Shown: piece by piece, positions 41,473 through 52,783 of the stretch | How positions within the stretch are numbered: position 1 is the first letter of the stretch | Layout of the letters: each line of letters starts with the position of its first letter | Notes under the pieces: generated by a model | What the model was told of the DNA's origin: nothing | Databases searched by the model: none | Seen by the model: only the letters and a program-made list of their open reading frames with translations | Assembly: GCF_003666685.1 (NCBI RefSeq) | Contig: NZ_RCIZ01000002.1 | Coordinates: forward strand, 578,501 to 642,500 | Direction: 5' to 3' | Source of the DNA: Mesorhizobium sp. YM1C-6-2 | GTDB lineage: Bacteria > Pseudomonadota > Alphaproteobacteria > Rhizobiales > Rhizobiaceae | Length of the DNA: 64,000 nt | Made by a program: the position numbers and the translations under genes

Positions 41473-43140
41473 TTACCCAGGAATGTTGGCGCCGATGGCT
41501 CCGAGCCAGATCGCCACCGCCGTGGCGCCGCCGTCCGGATGGCCGAGGGCGCGCTTGCCGAGATAGCTGGCGCGTCCGAGCGCCGGCAGCATGTCGCTGG
41601 TCGCCTTGGCGCCCGCGTCGGCCGCCTTTGCCGCATCGGCGAAGCTGCCGGACTTCTTCCACGCATCCGCGGCCGGCGCCAGAGCGTCGACCATGGTGCG
41701 GTCGCCTGGCTTGGCGCCGCCGAGTTCCATGATCGCGGCGGTGCCGGCCTCGAACGCCGCCTGCCAGTCCTGCTGGGTCGGCTCGGCTTTCTCCGCGAGG
41801 ACGGCGGCGGCGCGCAGAAGGGCCGTCGCGTAGAACGGGCCCGAACTGCCGGCGATCGCGCGGCGCAGCGCGTTGCCGAGATCGGAAAGCAGGCGTGCCG
41901 GCGAGGAGAAGCTGTCGTCGCCGAGCGCGCGGATCGCATTCGCGCCGCGCACCATGCTGGCGCCGAGGTCGCCGTCGCCCGACTTGGCGTCGAGATCGCC
42001 GAGCATCTGTTCGGATGCCTCAAGGGCTTCGGCGACGGCCAGCGCGACCTGCTTCAGCCTGGGCGACAGCGGTCCGGGCGATGCCTTCGCAGGAACGGGC
42101 TGCGGCGGAACCTTCACCAGCTTGCGCTCCGCGATCCGGCCGTCGCCAGGCCACACCGGAACGTCTGTCGCATCGTCGAAGAGCCCGTTGCGCTGTTCGT
42201 CGAGCGGCAGCACGGTGAGCGAAACGCCGGGCATCTCGATCGCCGTCATGAAATTGCCCGTCCATGCGCGCTCGACGGCAATGCCGCGCCCGCGCAGGTT
42301 CGCCAGCGCCGCCCGCGAGACGACGGCGAGTTCCATCGGCGGCGTGCTGCCCAGCCCGTTCACCATCAGCGCAACCTTCGCGCCGGGTTTCAGCTCGAGA
42401 TCCGCGACGATTGAGTCGAGCAGCGACGCCACGATCTCGTCGGCGCCGAGCATGGTGCTGCGCTCGACGCCCTTTTCGCCATGGATGCCGAGGCCGAATT
42501 CGATCTCGTTCTCGCCGAGTTCGAAGCCCGGCTTGCCGACCGACGGCACCGTGCAGGCGCCCAGCGCCACGCCCATCGAGCCGAGCGCCGCCGCTGCGCT
42601 GCGCGCGATCCCGGCGACGTCGGCGAGCGGCAGGCCGCGCTCGGCCGCCGCTCCGGCAAGCTTGTGCACGAGCACCGTGCCGGCGATGCCGCGCCGGCGG
42701 TCGCGCGCCACCAGGTCGCGCAGCGCCACGTCGTCCGCCACGACCACCACCTCCACCGGGATGCCCTGCTGGCGGGCAAGCTCGGCGGCGAGGCCGAAGT
42801 TCAGCCGGTCGCCGGTGTAGTTCTTGACGACCAGCACTGCGCCGGCCGGCCCGCTGACGGCGAGGATCGCGGCAAGCACCGCATCGGTACTGGGTGAGGT
42901 GAAGACGTCGCCGGCGACGGCCGCCGTCAGCATGCCGCGCCCGACATAGCCGGCATGCGCCGGCTCGTGGCCGCTGCCGCCGCCCGAGATGATCGCGACC
43001 TTGCGTTCTGCCGGAGCCGGAAGCTCGGCGCGGATCACCACATCCTCGCCGTCGAGCAAGGCGAGGCGAGGGGAGAGGTCGACGGTTCCCTCCAGAAGTT
43101 CCCGAACGAGGCGCCGCGGGTCGTTGATGAGCTTCTTCAT
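41473..43140 (-). CDS. dhaK: Fused dihydroxyacetone kinase (DhaK-DhaL)
   Basis: 555-residue ATP-dependent kinase. The DhaK half has AIISGGGSGHEPAHAGYVG, VKNYTGDRLNFGLA, the substrate-binding His in GLGIHGEKG and VALMVNGLGSTPPMELA. The DhaL half has LGDLDAKSGDGDLGASMVRG, in which the DGDHG motif reads DGDLG, and ASYLGKRALGHPDGGA. ATG 43140 gives the normal MKKLINDPRRLVRELLEG start; upstream in-frame codons add an unrelated leader. The substrate is probably dihydroxyacetone. It is divergent from pcaF and not linked to sugar transport genes. Confidence 0.92.
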   Translation of the reverse strand: MKKLINDPRRLVRELLEGTVDLSPRLALLDGEDVVIRAELPAPAERKVAIISGGGSGHEPAHAGYVGRGMLTAAVAGDVFTSPSTDAVLAAILAVSGPAGAVLVVKNYTGDRLNFGLAAELARQQGIPVEVVVVADDVALRDLVARDRRRGIAGTVLVHKLAGAAAERGLPLADVAGIARSAAAALGSMGVALGACTVPSVGKPGFELGENEIEFGLGIHGEKGVERSTMLGADEIVASLLDSIVADLELKPGAKVALMVNGLGSTPPMELAVVSRAALANLRGRGIAVERAWTGNFMTAIEMPGVSLTVLPLDEQRNGLFDDATDVPVWPGDGRIAERKLVKVPPQPVPAKASPGPLSPRLKQVALAVAEALEASEQMLGDLDAKSGDGDLGASMVRGANAIRALGDDSFSSPARLLSDLGNALRRAIAGSSGPFYATALLRAAAVLAEKAEPTQQDWQAAFEAGTAAIMELGGAKPGDRTMVDALAPAADAWKKSGSFADAAKAADAGAKATSDMLPALGRASYLGKRALGHPDGGATAVAIWLGAIGANIPG

Positions 43141-43393
43141 GGAGGTCCCCTCAGGATGGAAAGCTGGCAGGTCAAGAACGAGCGAAAACGGGCATGTGTT
43201 TTCGGGACGGCCATTTGCCCGAATCCATGGCGGGATCGCAACCCTGTTCGTCGCACGTGACCTGCGCCGGATAGCCGACGGCCCTGAAACAGGCAGCATG
43301 GATATTTTTGGGAAACACCGCTAAGCCACACGCCGAAGCGACAGGCGCGGTTCGCGGCTGCGCATCCGTGGCGCCAGGTATTTGGAGAATCGC

Positions 43394-44596
<1,203 letters not shown>

Positions 44597-44839
44597 CCTT
44601 TCGTTCTGCGTTGTGTCGCCTGACTGCCGCGAGCCGGCGATTGGGGCCATGACTGGCATGCGTAGGCGCCGGTTGAGCTTGGGTCCCGCTCAGCGAGCAG
44701 CGCCGAGGCCGGTACCCGACAAATCCCGCCGGCCATGGCCCTCCCAGACGAAAGGACTATTCTCAAAACGGGGTTTTCAACGCGATATGTTTTCGGCACT
44801 TTGGCGTTTCGGCCGACAAAAACGAATGGGAGATCGGAA

Positions 44840-45982
44840 ATGAGGACTATTCTTGCAGCAGGTGCGCTGGCGCTGGCGCTGGGCGCCTCGGGCATCGCTT
44901 TCGCCGAGCCGGTGAAGGTCGGCATGATCACCACGCTCTCCGGCGGCGGCGCCGGCCTGGGCGTCGATGCCCGCGACGGCTTCATGCTGGCGATCAAGCT
45001 CTCCGGCTCCAAGGATATCGAGGTCGTCACCGAGGATGACGCCATGAAGCCGGAGCTGGCGGTCCAGATCGCCGACAAGATGATCCAGAGCGACAAGGTC
45101 GACGTGCTCACCGGCATCATCTGGTCGAACCTCGCCATGGCCGTGGTGCCGAATGCTGTCGCGCAGGGCAAGTTCTACCTGTCGGTCAATGCCGGCCCGT
45201 CGCCGCTGGCCGGCGCGAAATGCGACAAGAACTATTTCAACGTCGCCTACCAGAACGACAATTTCCACGAGGCGGCGGGCAACTATGCGCAGACGGAAGG
45301 CATCAAGAAGATGTTCATCCTGGCGCCGAACTACCCAGCCGGCACCGATTCCCTGAATGGCTTCAAGCGCTACTACAAGGGCGAACTCGTCGGCGAGGTC
45401 TACACCAAGCTCGGCCAGACCGACTACGCCGCCGAGATCGCGCAGATCCGCGCCTCGGGCGCCGATTCCGTGTTCTTCTTCCTGCCCGGCGGAATGGGCA
45501 TCGCCTTCATGAAGCAATATGCCCAGTCGGGCGTCGGCATCCCCGTGATGGGACCGGGCTTCTCCTTCAGCCAGGACGTTCTGGCCGCGATCGGCGACGC
45601 TGCGCTCGGCGCCAAGAACACCGCATCCTGGTCGCCGGACCTCGACAATCCGAAGAACAAGGAATTCGTCGAGGCGTTCAAGACCGAGTACAACCGGCTG
45701 CCTTCGATCTACGCCGCGCAGGCCTTCGACACCGGCACGCTGCTCGCTGCGGCGGCGGCCAAGGCCGACGTCAAGGACGCCGACGCCTTCCGGGCGGCGC
45801 TTGCGGCAGCCGAGTTCGATTCCGTGCGCGGCAAGTTCAAGTTCAACACCAACCACCATCCGATCCAGGATTTCTACGTCCGCGAGGTGGTCAAGAACGA
45901 CGAAGGCGTCCTGACCAACAAGATCGTGGCGACCAGCTTCACCGACCACACCGACGCCTACGCGGCCGAGTGCAAGCTTTAA
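44840..45982 (+). CDS. Branched-chain-type ABC transporter substrate-binding protein
   Basis: 380-residue periplasmic protein of the LivJ/ligand-binding receptor family. The signal peptide (MRTILAAGALALALGASGIA) ends at FA-EPVKVGMITTLSGGG. The mature sequence has GVDARDGFMLAIKLSGSKD, VLTGIIWSNLAMAV and FKTEYNRLPSIYAAQAFDTG, typical of the family. It starts the livHMGF-type transporter cluster. Specificity is unknown; related proteins bind amino acids, aromatic acids or amides. Confidence 0.92.
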   Translation: MRTILAAGALALALGASGIAFAEPVKVGMITTLSGGGAGLGVDARDGFMLAIKLSGSKDIEVVTEDDAMKPELAVQIADKMIQSDKVDVLTGIIWSNLAMAVVPNAVAQGKFYLSVNAGPSPLAGAKCDKNYFNVAYQNDNFHEAAGNYAQTEGIKKMFILAPNYPAGTDSLNGFKRYYKGELVGEVYTKLGQTDYAAEIAQIRASGADSVFFFLPGGMGIAFMKQYAQSGVGIPVMGPGFSFSQDVLAAIGDAALGAKNTASWSPDLDNPKNKEFVEAFKTEYNRLPSIYAAQAFDTGTLLAAAAAKADVKDADAFRAALAAAEFDSVRGKFKFNTNHHPIQDFYVREVVKNDEGVLTNKIVATSFTDHTDAYAAECKL

Positions 45983-46079
45983 AATTGACCCCGTATCAGC
46001 CGTTGGCGCGTCGGGGGGCGGCATCGCCGCCTCCCTCGCGATGCGCCGAGGTCCCGATCTTCCCGCTGTCCGGTGGTAG

Positions 46080-47009
46080 GTGCGGATCGTGCAGACAGCC
46101 CTGATCGTCGAACAGCTTCTGAACGGACTCCAGTTCGGGGTCATGCTCTTCCTCATGGCCGCCGGGCTGACCCTCATCTTCGGCGTCATGGGGCTGATCA
46201 ACCTCGCGCACGGTTCCTTCTACATGGTCGGGGCCTTCGCCTGCGCGGCGGTGGCCGCGGCGACCGGCTCGTTCTGGCTCGGTCTCGCCGCCAGCCTGGT
46301 CGCCGCCGCGGCGGCCGGCGCCCTGATCGAGGTCACAGTGATCCGCCGGCTCTATGGTCGCGACCATCTCGACCAGGTGCTAGCGACCTTCGCGCTGATC
46401 CTCATCCTGTCCGAATCCGTGCGCTGGCTGTTCGGCGACTTTCCGCTCTACCTCAACATCCCGCCGCAGCTCGGCGGCGCCGTCGCCTTGCCGGGCGGCG
46501 TGCAGTACCCGGTCTACCGGCTTGCCATCATCGCGGCGGGCCTGCTCGTCGGCGTCGCGCTCTATGCGCTGATCGCCAGGACGCGTCTCGGCATGCGCAT
46601 TCGCGCCGGCGAATCCGACCGCGAGATGATCGGGGCGCTCGGCGTCGACATAAGCACGCTCTACACAATCGTCTTCGCGCTGGGCGCCGCACTCGCCGGC
46701 CTTGCCGGCGCGATGGTCGGCGCCCTGCAGTCGGTGCAGGTCGGCATGGGCGAGCCGGTGCTCATCCTCGCCTTCGTCGTCATCGTCATCGGAGGCATCG
46801 GCTCCATCAAGGGCGCCTTCGTCGGCGCGCTGCTCGTCGGCGTCACCGATACGCTCGGCCGCATCCTGCTACCGCAACTGCTCGCCGCCGCGATCGGCCC
46901 CGCCCAGGCGGCCGGTATCGGCGCGGCGCTCGCCTCGATGTCGATCTACATCGTCATGGCGCTGATCCTCGCTTTCCGGCCCAAGGGCCTCTACTCGGCG
47001 CAGGGCTGA
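46080..47009 (+). CDS. livH: Branched-chain-type ABC permease LivH
   Basis: 309-residue inner-membrane permease. The signature LNGLQFGVMLFLMAAGLTLI near the N-terminus and LINLAHGSFYMVGAFACAAV are diagnostic of LivH. The coupling loop has GALGVDISTLYTIVFALGAA and VVIVIGGIGSIKGAFVGALLV. Starts with GTG at 46080. It is 3 bp upstream of livM. Confidence 0.94.
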   Translation: MRIVQTALIVEQLLNGLQFGVMLFLMAAGLTLIFGVMGLINLAHGSFYMVGAFACAAVAAATGSFWLGLAASLVAAAAAGALIEVTVIRRLYGRDHLDQVLATFALILILSESVRWLFGDFPLYLNIPPQLGGAVALPGGVQYPVYRLAIIAAGLLVGVALYALIARTRLGMRIRAGESDREMIGALGVDISTLYTIVFALGAALAGLAGAMVGALQSVQVGMGEPVLILAFVVIVIGGIGSIKGAFVGALLVGVTDTLGRILLPQLLAAAIGPAQAAGIGAALASMSIYIVMALILAFRPKGLYSAQG

Positions 47010-47012
47010 CCG

Positions 47013-47981
47013 ATGCGGCGGGAAGGATTGCTCAACCTCGTGCTTGCGCTGCTGCTGCTGGCGCTGCCCTTTGCCGCCCAGATGCTCGGCGAGCCGTTCT
47101 ATGTGACGCTGGCGACGCGCATGGCGATCCTCGCGCTGGCGGCTGTCGGACTCAACCTGGCGCTCGGCTTCGGCGGGCTCGTCTCGTTCGGCCACGCCGC
47201 CTTCTTCGGCATCGGTGGTTATGCCGCCGGCATCCTTGCCAGCCACGCCTTCAACGCCGAGCCGCTGCTCGGCCTGCCGGGAACGGACCAGATGCCGGTC
47301 ATCTGGCTTGTCGCCGCGCTCGTCTGCGCGCTGGTCGCGCTGCCCATCGGCGCGATCAGCCTGAGGACCAGCGGCGTCTATTTCATCATGATCACTCTGG
47401 CCTTCGCGCAGATGGTCTATTATTTCGCCGTCTCCTGGCCGGCCTATGGCGGTGAGGACGGCCTGTCGATCACGGTACGCAATGGCTTTCCCGGCCTGAA
47501 CACCGCCAATCCGCTGAGCTTCTTTCTCGTCTGCTATGCTGTGCTGATGGCGGCGCTCGTGCTCATGTGGCGCATCCGGGATTCCCGCTTCGGCGCTGCC
47601 CTACAGGCCGCCAGGCAGAACGACACGCGCGTCGCGGCGATAGGTATCCGGCCGTACCACATCCGGCTTGCGGCCTTCGTCATCTCCGCCGTCGTCACCG
47701 GCATTGCCGGCGCGCTCTTCGCCGATCTCAACCGCTTCGTCAGCCCGTCGATGATGTCCTGGCAGATGTCCGGCGAACTGATCGTGCTGATCATCCTCGG
47801 CGGCACCGGCAGGCTGTTCGGCCCGGTCGCAGGCGCCATCCTCTACGTGCTGCTCGAATTCGCGCTCGGCGGGCTGACCGAGCGTTGGCAGTTCTTCCTC
47901 GGCTTCATCCTGCTCGGCGTCGTGCTCTTCGCGCGCGGCGGCATCATCGGCGTCCTTGCCGGGAAGGCGCGCCATGGCTGA
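47013..47981 (+). CDS. livM: Branched-chain-type ABC permease LivM
   Basis: 322-residue inner-membrane permease. LivM features are LALGFGGLVSFGHAAFFGIG, GVYFIMITLAFAQMVYYFAV, ARQNDTRVAAIGIRPYHIRL and LIILGGTGRLFGPVAGAIL. It overlaps livG by 8 bases. With LivH it forms the membrane channel. Confidence 0.94.
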   Translation: MRREGLLNLVLALLLLALPFAAQMLGEPFYVTLATRMAILALAAVGLNLALGFGGLVSFGHAAFFGIGGYAAGILASHAFNAEPLLGLPGTDQMPVIWLVAALVCALVALPIGAISLRTSGVYFIMITLAFAQMVYYFAVSWPAYGGEDGLSITVRNGFPGLNTANPLSFFLVCYAVLMAALVLMWRIRDSRFGAALQAARQNDTRVAAIGIRPYHIRLAAFVISAVVTGIAGALFADLNRFVSPSMMSWQMSGELIVLIILGGTGRLFGPVAGAILYVLLEFALGGLTERWQFFLGFILLGVVLFARGGIIGVLAGKARHG

Positions 47982-48719
47982 CCCGATCCTCGACATCCGC
48001 GACCTGTCCAAGAGTTTTGGCGGGCTGAAGGCGACCGACGGCGTCAGCCTCGACCTCAGGGCAGGGGAGATTCACGCGTTGATCGGCCCCAACGGCGCCG
48101 GCAAGACGACCCTGATCCACCAGATCTCGGGCGGCCTCAGGCCGGACGCCGGCTCCATCCGCTTCCTCGGCCAGGACGTGCTTGGCCTCGGTGTGGCCGC
48201 GCGCGCCCGCCTCGGGCTTGGCCGCACCTTCCAGATTTCGTCGCTGGCGCTGGAATTCTCCGCGCTGCGCAACGTGATGCTCGCCGTGCAGGGCCGGCAG
48301 GGGTCGAGCTTCCGCTTCTTCGCCAACGTCATGGCCGATACAAGTCTCACCGAGCCGGCGATGGCCGCGCTCGACCGTGTCGGCCTTGCCGGACGCGCCG
48401 CCGTTCCCGCCGCCGAACTGTCGCATGGCGAACGCCGCCAGCTCGAGATCGCCATCGCGCTGGCGCTCGGCTCCAGGGCGCTGCTGCTCGACGAGCCGAT
48501 GGCGGGCATGGGGCAGGAGGGTTCTCGCGCGCTGACGCGGCTGCTCGACGCGCTCCGCGCCGAGGCGCCAATCCTTCTCGTCGAGCACGACATGGACGCC
48601 GTCTTCGCGCTCGCCGACCGTATTTCCGTGCTGGTCTACGGCCGCATCGTCGCCAGCGGCGCCGTCGAGGACATCCGCAACAATCCCGACGTGCGCCAGG
48701 CCTATCTCGGAGCATCGGC

Positions 48720-48723
<4 letters not shown>
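47974..48723 (+). CDS. livG: Branched-chain-type ABC ATPase LivG
   Basis: 249-residue ATPase. Walker A is GPNGAGKTT, the signature ELSHGERRQLEIAIALA (LSHGE, the usual LivG variant), Walker B LLLDEPMAGM and the H-loop LVEHDMDAVFALADR. ATG 47974 is chosen as the start by comparison with LivG N-termini. It overlaps livF by ATGA. Confidence 0.93.
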
Positions 48724-49406
<683 letters not shown>

Positions 49407-49408
49407 CC

Positions 49409-50578
49409 CTACGCCGCCAGCGCCCGCTCGAGATCGGCGATCAGGTCGTCGCCGTCCTCGATGCCGCAGGACAGCCTGACCAGCGAATCGGAGATGCCGA
49501 TCGCCGCGCGCTGCTCGGGCGGTATCGAGCCGTGCGTCATCAGCGCCGGATGCTCGATCAGGCTCTCGACCCCGCCGAGGCTCTCGGCCAGCGTGAAGAG
49601 CTGCGTGCGCTCCAGGAAACGTTTGGTGCCGGCGAGGTCGCGGTCGAGCTCTACCGAGATCATGCCGCCGAAGGCCGACATCTGCCGCTTGGCGACGGCA
49701 TGCTGCGGATGGCTTGGCAGGCCGGGATAGATGACGCGGCGCACATCCTTGCGGCTCTCCAGCCATTTGGCGATCTTCAGCCCGTTCTCGGAGTGCCTCT
49801 CCATCCTCAGCGCCAGCGTCTTGATGCCGCGCAAGGCGAGAAAACTGTCGAACGGCCCGGAAATGGCGCCGACCGCGTTCTGCAGGAATTTGAGCTGGTC
49901 GAGGATTTCGCCTTCCTCGCGCACCACGGCGACGCCGCCGACCATGTCTGAATGGCCGTTGAGGTATTTCGTCGTCGAATGCACGACGATGTCGACGCCG
50001 AGTTCCAGCGGCCGCTGCAGGTAGGGACTGCAGAAGGTGTTGTCGGCGACTGTGATCAATCCCCTGCGCTTCGCCAGCGCCGCGATGCCTTCGAGGTCGA
50101 CCACCTTGAGCAGCGGGTTGGTCGGCGTCTCGATCCACAGCATCCGCGTTTCCGGCCTGATCGCGGCCTCCACCGCGGCGAGGTCGGTGAAGTCGGCGAG
50201 GCTGACCTGCAGCCCGGCCGAGCGCTTGCGCACCCGGTGCATCAGCCGGTAGCTGCCGCCATAGATGTCGTCGGTCGCCACCACATGGGCGCCGGCGTCG
50301 AGCAGTTCGAGGATGTTGGCGATCGCCGCCAGTCCCGAGCCGAAGGCGAAGGCGGCGGCGCCGCTTTCGAGGTCGGCCACCGCGCGCTCGAAGGCGAAGC
50401 GCGTCGGGTTCTGGCTGCGGGCGTATTCGAATCCCTTGTGGACCGCCGGGCTCTCCTGCGCATAGGTCGAGGTGGCGTAGATCGGCACCATCACCGCGCC
50501 GGTGGTCGGGTCGTGGCTCTGTCCGCCGTGGATCGTGCGGGTGGCGAAGGCCAGGCGGTTCTTACCGGATGCAGTCAT
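49409..50578 (-). CDS. Cystathionine gamma-lyase/synthase-type PLP enzyme
   Basis: 389-residue PLP enzyme. It has YARSQNPTRFAFERAVADLE, FGSGLAAIANIL, the WIETPTNPLLKVVD strand, PLP Lys in VVHSTTKYLNGHSDMVGG and LAESLGGVESLIEHPALMTH. The stop and start overlap with the cystathionine beta-synthase gene (ATGA), so the pair is translated together and most simply carries out reverse trans-sulfuration: homocysteine to cystathionine to cysteine. It is a paralogue of the enzyme at 5996. Confidence 0.88.
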   Translation of the reverse strand: MTASGKNRLAFATRTIHGGQSHDPTTGAVMVPIYATSTYAQESPAVHKGFEYARSQNPTRFAFERAVADLESGAAAFAFGSGLAAIANILELLDAGAHVVATDDIYGGSYRLMHRVRKRSAGLQVSLADFTDLAAVEAAIRPETRMLWIETPTNPLLKVVDLEGIAALAKRRGLITVADNTFCSPYLQRPLELGVDIVVHSTTKYLNGHSDMVGGVAVVREEGEILDQLKFLQNAVGAISGPFDSFLALRGIKTLALRMERHSENGLKIAKWLESRKDVRRVIYPGLPSHPQHAVAKRQMSAFGGMISVELDRDLAGTKRFLERTQLFTLAESLGGVESLIEHPALMTHGSIPPEQRAAIGISDSLVRLSCGIEDGDDLIADLERALAA

Positions 50579-52005
50579 GTCTTGGATCGCCTCAGATGGT
50601 TGATCAGGTCGATGCGGGTGATCAGGCCGAAGAACTCGTCGCCGTCATAGATGATCGCCACCTCGTTGCGGTCGAACACCGGCAGCAGCGCGTCGAGCGT
50701 CTGGTCGGCCTGCAGCGTGTGGAGCTCGGCGGTCATCGCGGTTTTCACCGGCGCATCGAAGCGCGCCCAGCGGCCGTCATAGGAGCCCTCGACGCGCTGC
50801 AGGATGTCGCTCTCGTCGATGATGCCGATCAGCTTGCCCTGGTCGATGACGGGAAGCTGCGAGACGTCGGCGCGGCGCATGCGCCCATAGGCGTTGATCA
50901 GCGTGTCCTCCGGCCCGACGGTGATGGTGCCGCCCTCGCGGTGCGAGCGCGCCACGAGATCGCGCAGATCGCCGTGCTGCACGCGCTCCGACAGGCCCTG
51001 CTCGGCCAGCCAGTAATCGTCGAACACCTTGGAGAGGTATTTGTTGCCGGAATCGCAGACGAAGGTGACGACGCGCTTCGGCATCTTCTGCTCGCGGCAA
51101 TATTTGAGCGCCGCCGCCAGCAATGTCCCCGACGACGAGCCGGCGAGGATGCCCTCCTTCGACAGCAGGTCGCGCGCGGTGGCCATGCTCAGCCGGTCGG
51201 CGATCGAATATGCCTTCTTCACGAGGGAAAGGTCGGCGTTCGGCGGCACGAAATCCTCGCCGATGCCCTCGACCGTCCAGCTTCCAGCCTCGATCATCTC
51301 GCCGGTCTTGACCAGCGGCGCCAGCACCGAGCCGATCGGGTCGGCAAGCACCATCTCGGTCTTCGGCGAAACCTTCGCGAAGAAGCGTCCAAGCCCCGAG
51401 AGCGTGCCGCCCGAGCCGACGCCGACCACGACCGCGTCTATGTCGCCGCCAAGCTGTTCCCACAGCTCCGGCCCGGTCGTCGTCTCATGCGCCAGCGGGT
51501 TGGCCGGATTGGCGAACTGGTTGACGTAGAAGGAGCCGGGCGTCTCCGCCGCGATGCTCTCGGCCATGTCCTGGTAATATTCCGGGTGCCCCTTGCCGAC
51601 GTCCGAGCGCGTCAGCCTGACCTCGGCGCCCAGCGCCCGCAGATGCTGCACCTTCTCGCGCGACATCTTGTCGGGCACTACCAGCACGATGCGGTAGCCC
51701 TTCGGTATGCCGACCTGCGCAAGCCCCAGCCCGGTATTGCCGGCGGTCGCCTCGATGATCGTCCCGCCCTTCTTCAGCTTGCCGCTCTTCTCGGCCTCGG
51801 CGATCATCGACAGCGCGATGCGGTCCTTGATCGAGCCGCCCGGGTTCTGGCTTTCGAGCTTCACGAACAGCCGGCATTGGCCCGTATCGAACTTGGTCAG
51901 CTCCACGACGGGCGTCTGCCCGATGAGGTCGAGCACCGACGCATAGGGCGGCTGCAGCCGTGCCCGGATTGCGGTGGTCTTGGTCTGGTTCTTCGTCTCG
52001 CTCAT
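50575..52005 (-). CDS. Cystathionine beta-synthase
   Basis: 476-residue fold-type II PLP enzyme with a C-terminal CBS-domain pair. The PLP Lys is in SQNPGGSIKDRIALSMI, the TAGNTGLGLAQVG substrate loop and VVGVGSGGTLSGLG phosphate loop are intact. CBS-domain segments are DLVARSHREGGTITVGPEDT, DVSQLPVIDQGKLIGIIDES and NEVAIIYDGDEFFGLITRID. ATG 52005 is preferred since the added four residues before it lack similarity. It forms an operon with the gamma-lyase-type enzyme. Confidence 0.92.
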   Translation of the reverse strand: MSETKNQTKTTAIRARLQPPYASVLDLIGQTPVVELTKFDTGQCRLFVKLESQNPGGSIKDRIALSMIAEAEKSGKLKKGGTIIEATAGNTGLGLAQVGIPKGYRIVLVVPDKMSREKVQHLRALGAEVRLTRSDVGKGHPEYYQDMAESIAAETPGSFYVNQFANPANPLAHETTTGPELWEQLGGDIDAVVVGVGSGGTLSGLGRFFAKVSPKTEMVLADPIGSVLAPLVKTGEMIEAGSWTVEGIGEDFVPPNADLSLVKKAYSIADRLSMATARDLLSKEGILAGSSSGTLLAAALKYCREQKMPKRVVTFVCDSGNKYLSKVFDDYWLAEQGLSERVQHGDLRDLVARSHREGGTITVGPEDTLINAYGRMRRADVSQLPVIDQGKLIGIIDESDILQRVEGSYDGRWARFDAPVKTAMTAELHTLQADQTLDALLPVFDRNEVAIIYDGDEFFGLITRIDLINHLRRSKT

Positions 52006-52258
52006 GTCTGGCTCCAACAGACTGCGCTTGCCTCGCGCGGTGGGAGATATGGCAAATATGGCCGGGGTCCACGAGAAAATCCAATCCGCGAAAGCTCAGG
52101 TGCGTAGTTGAAAAATCCGGTAGGGCTGCGTGCGGAGACTTTCATTCCGTCGGGCCGGCCGCGTTGGGGCTCCCGGATGCGCGCCCACGTCATTTGACTG
52201 TTCGGGTCATCTGCGCAATCTGGTCGCTCCGACGACCCGCCGAACAGGACGAGACGAA

Positions 52259-52783
52259 ATGCCCGCCGAGAAAGACGAACACGCCCGCATGCCCTACCAG
52301 TTCCCGATGCCGGTGGACGCATTGCCGGAGATCGTCGTCCCGGACGCCGTCCCCACGGACGACCGGCTCTGGGTGCCGCAGGCCGAGAATGTCTGGTTCA
52401 GGCCGCTCTGCCTGAACCGCTCGCAGGGCTACTGGACGAACCTGCTCAAGGTGCGCAAGGCGGGCGTGCTGTCGCGCCACCGCCATCCGCAATCCGTGCA
52501 CGGCTTCGTGCTCAAGGGGCGCTGGCGCTATCTCGAGCACGACTGGGTCGCTACCGAAGGATCCTATGTCTTCGAGCCCCCGGGCGAGACGCACACGCTC
52601 GTCGTGCCTGACGATGTCGAGGAGATGATCACCTTTTTCCAGGTCAACGGCGTCATGTATTACGTCGACCCCTGGGGCAAGAATCTCGGCTACGAGGACG
52701 TCTTCACCAAGATCGACATGTGCCGCGCGCATTTCGAGCGGGTCGGGCTCGGCGCCGACTACGTGAACGCCTTCATCCGGTGA
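52259..52783 (+). CDS. Dke1-like cupin dioxygenase
   Basis: 174-residue single-domain cupin. The metal site has the three-His pattern of acetylacetone dioxygenase-like proteins: His74 and His76 in SRHRHPQSVHGF and His112 in ETHTLVVPDD. The 3-His rather than 3-His/1-Glu pattern and VFEPPGETHTL are typical of the group cleaving beta-diketones and 2,4'-dihydroxyacetophenone. It overlaps an SDR at the stop codon. Substrate unknown. ATG 52259 is the first start with the family N-terminus. Confidence 0.75.
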   Translation: MPAEKDEHARMPYQFPMPVDALPEIVVPDAVPTDDRLWVPQAENVWFRPLCLNRSQGYWTNLLKVRKAGVLSRHRHPQSVHGFVLKGRWRYLEHDWVATEGSYVFEPPGETHTLVVPDDVEEMITFFQVNGVMYYVDPWGKNLGYEDVFTKIDMCRAHFERVGLGADYVNAFIR

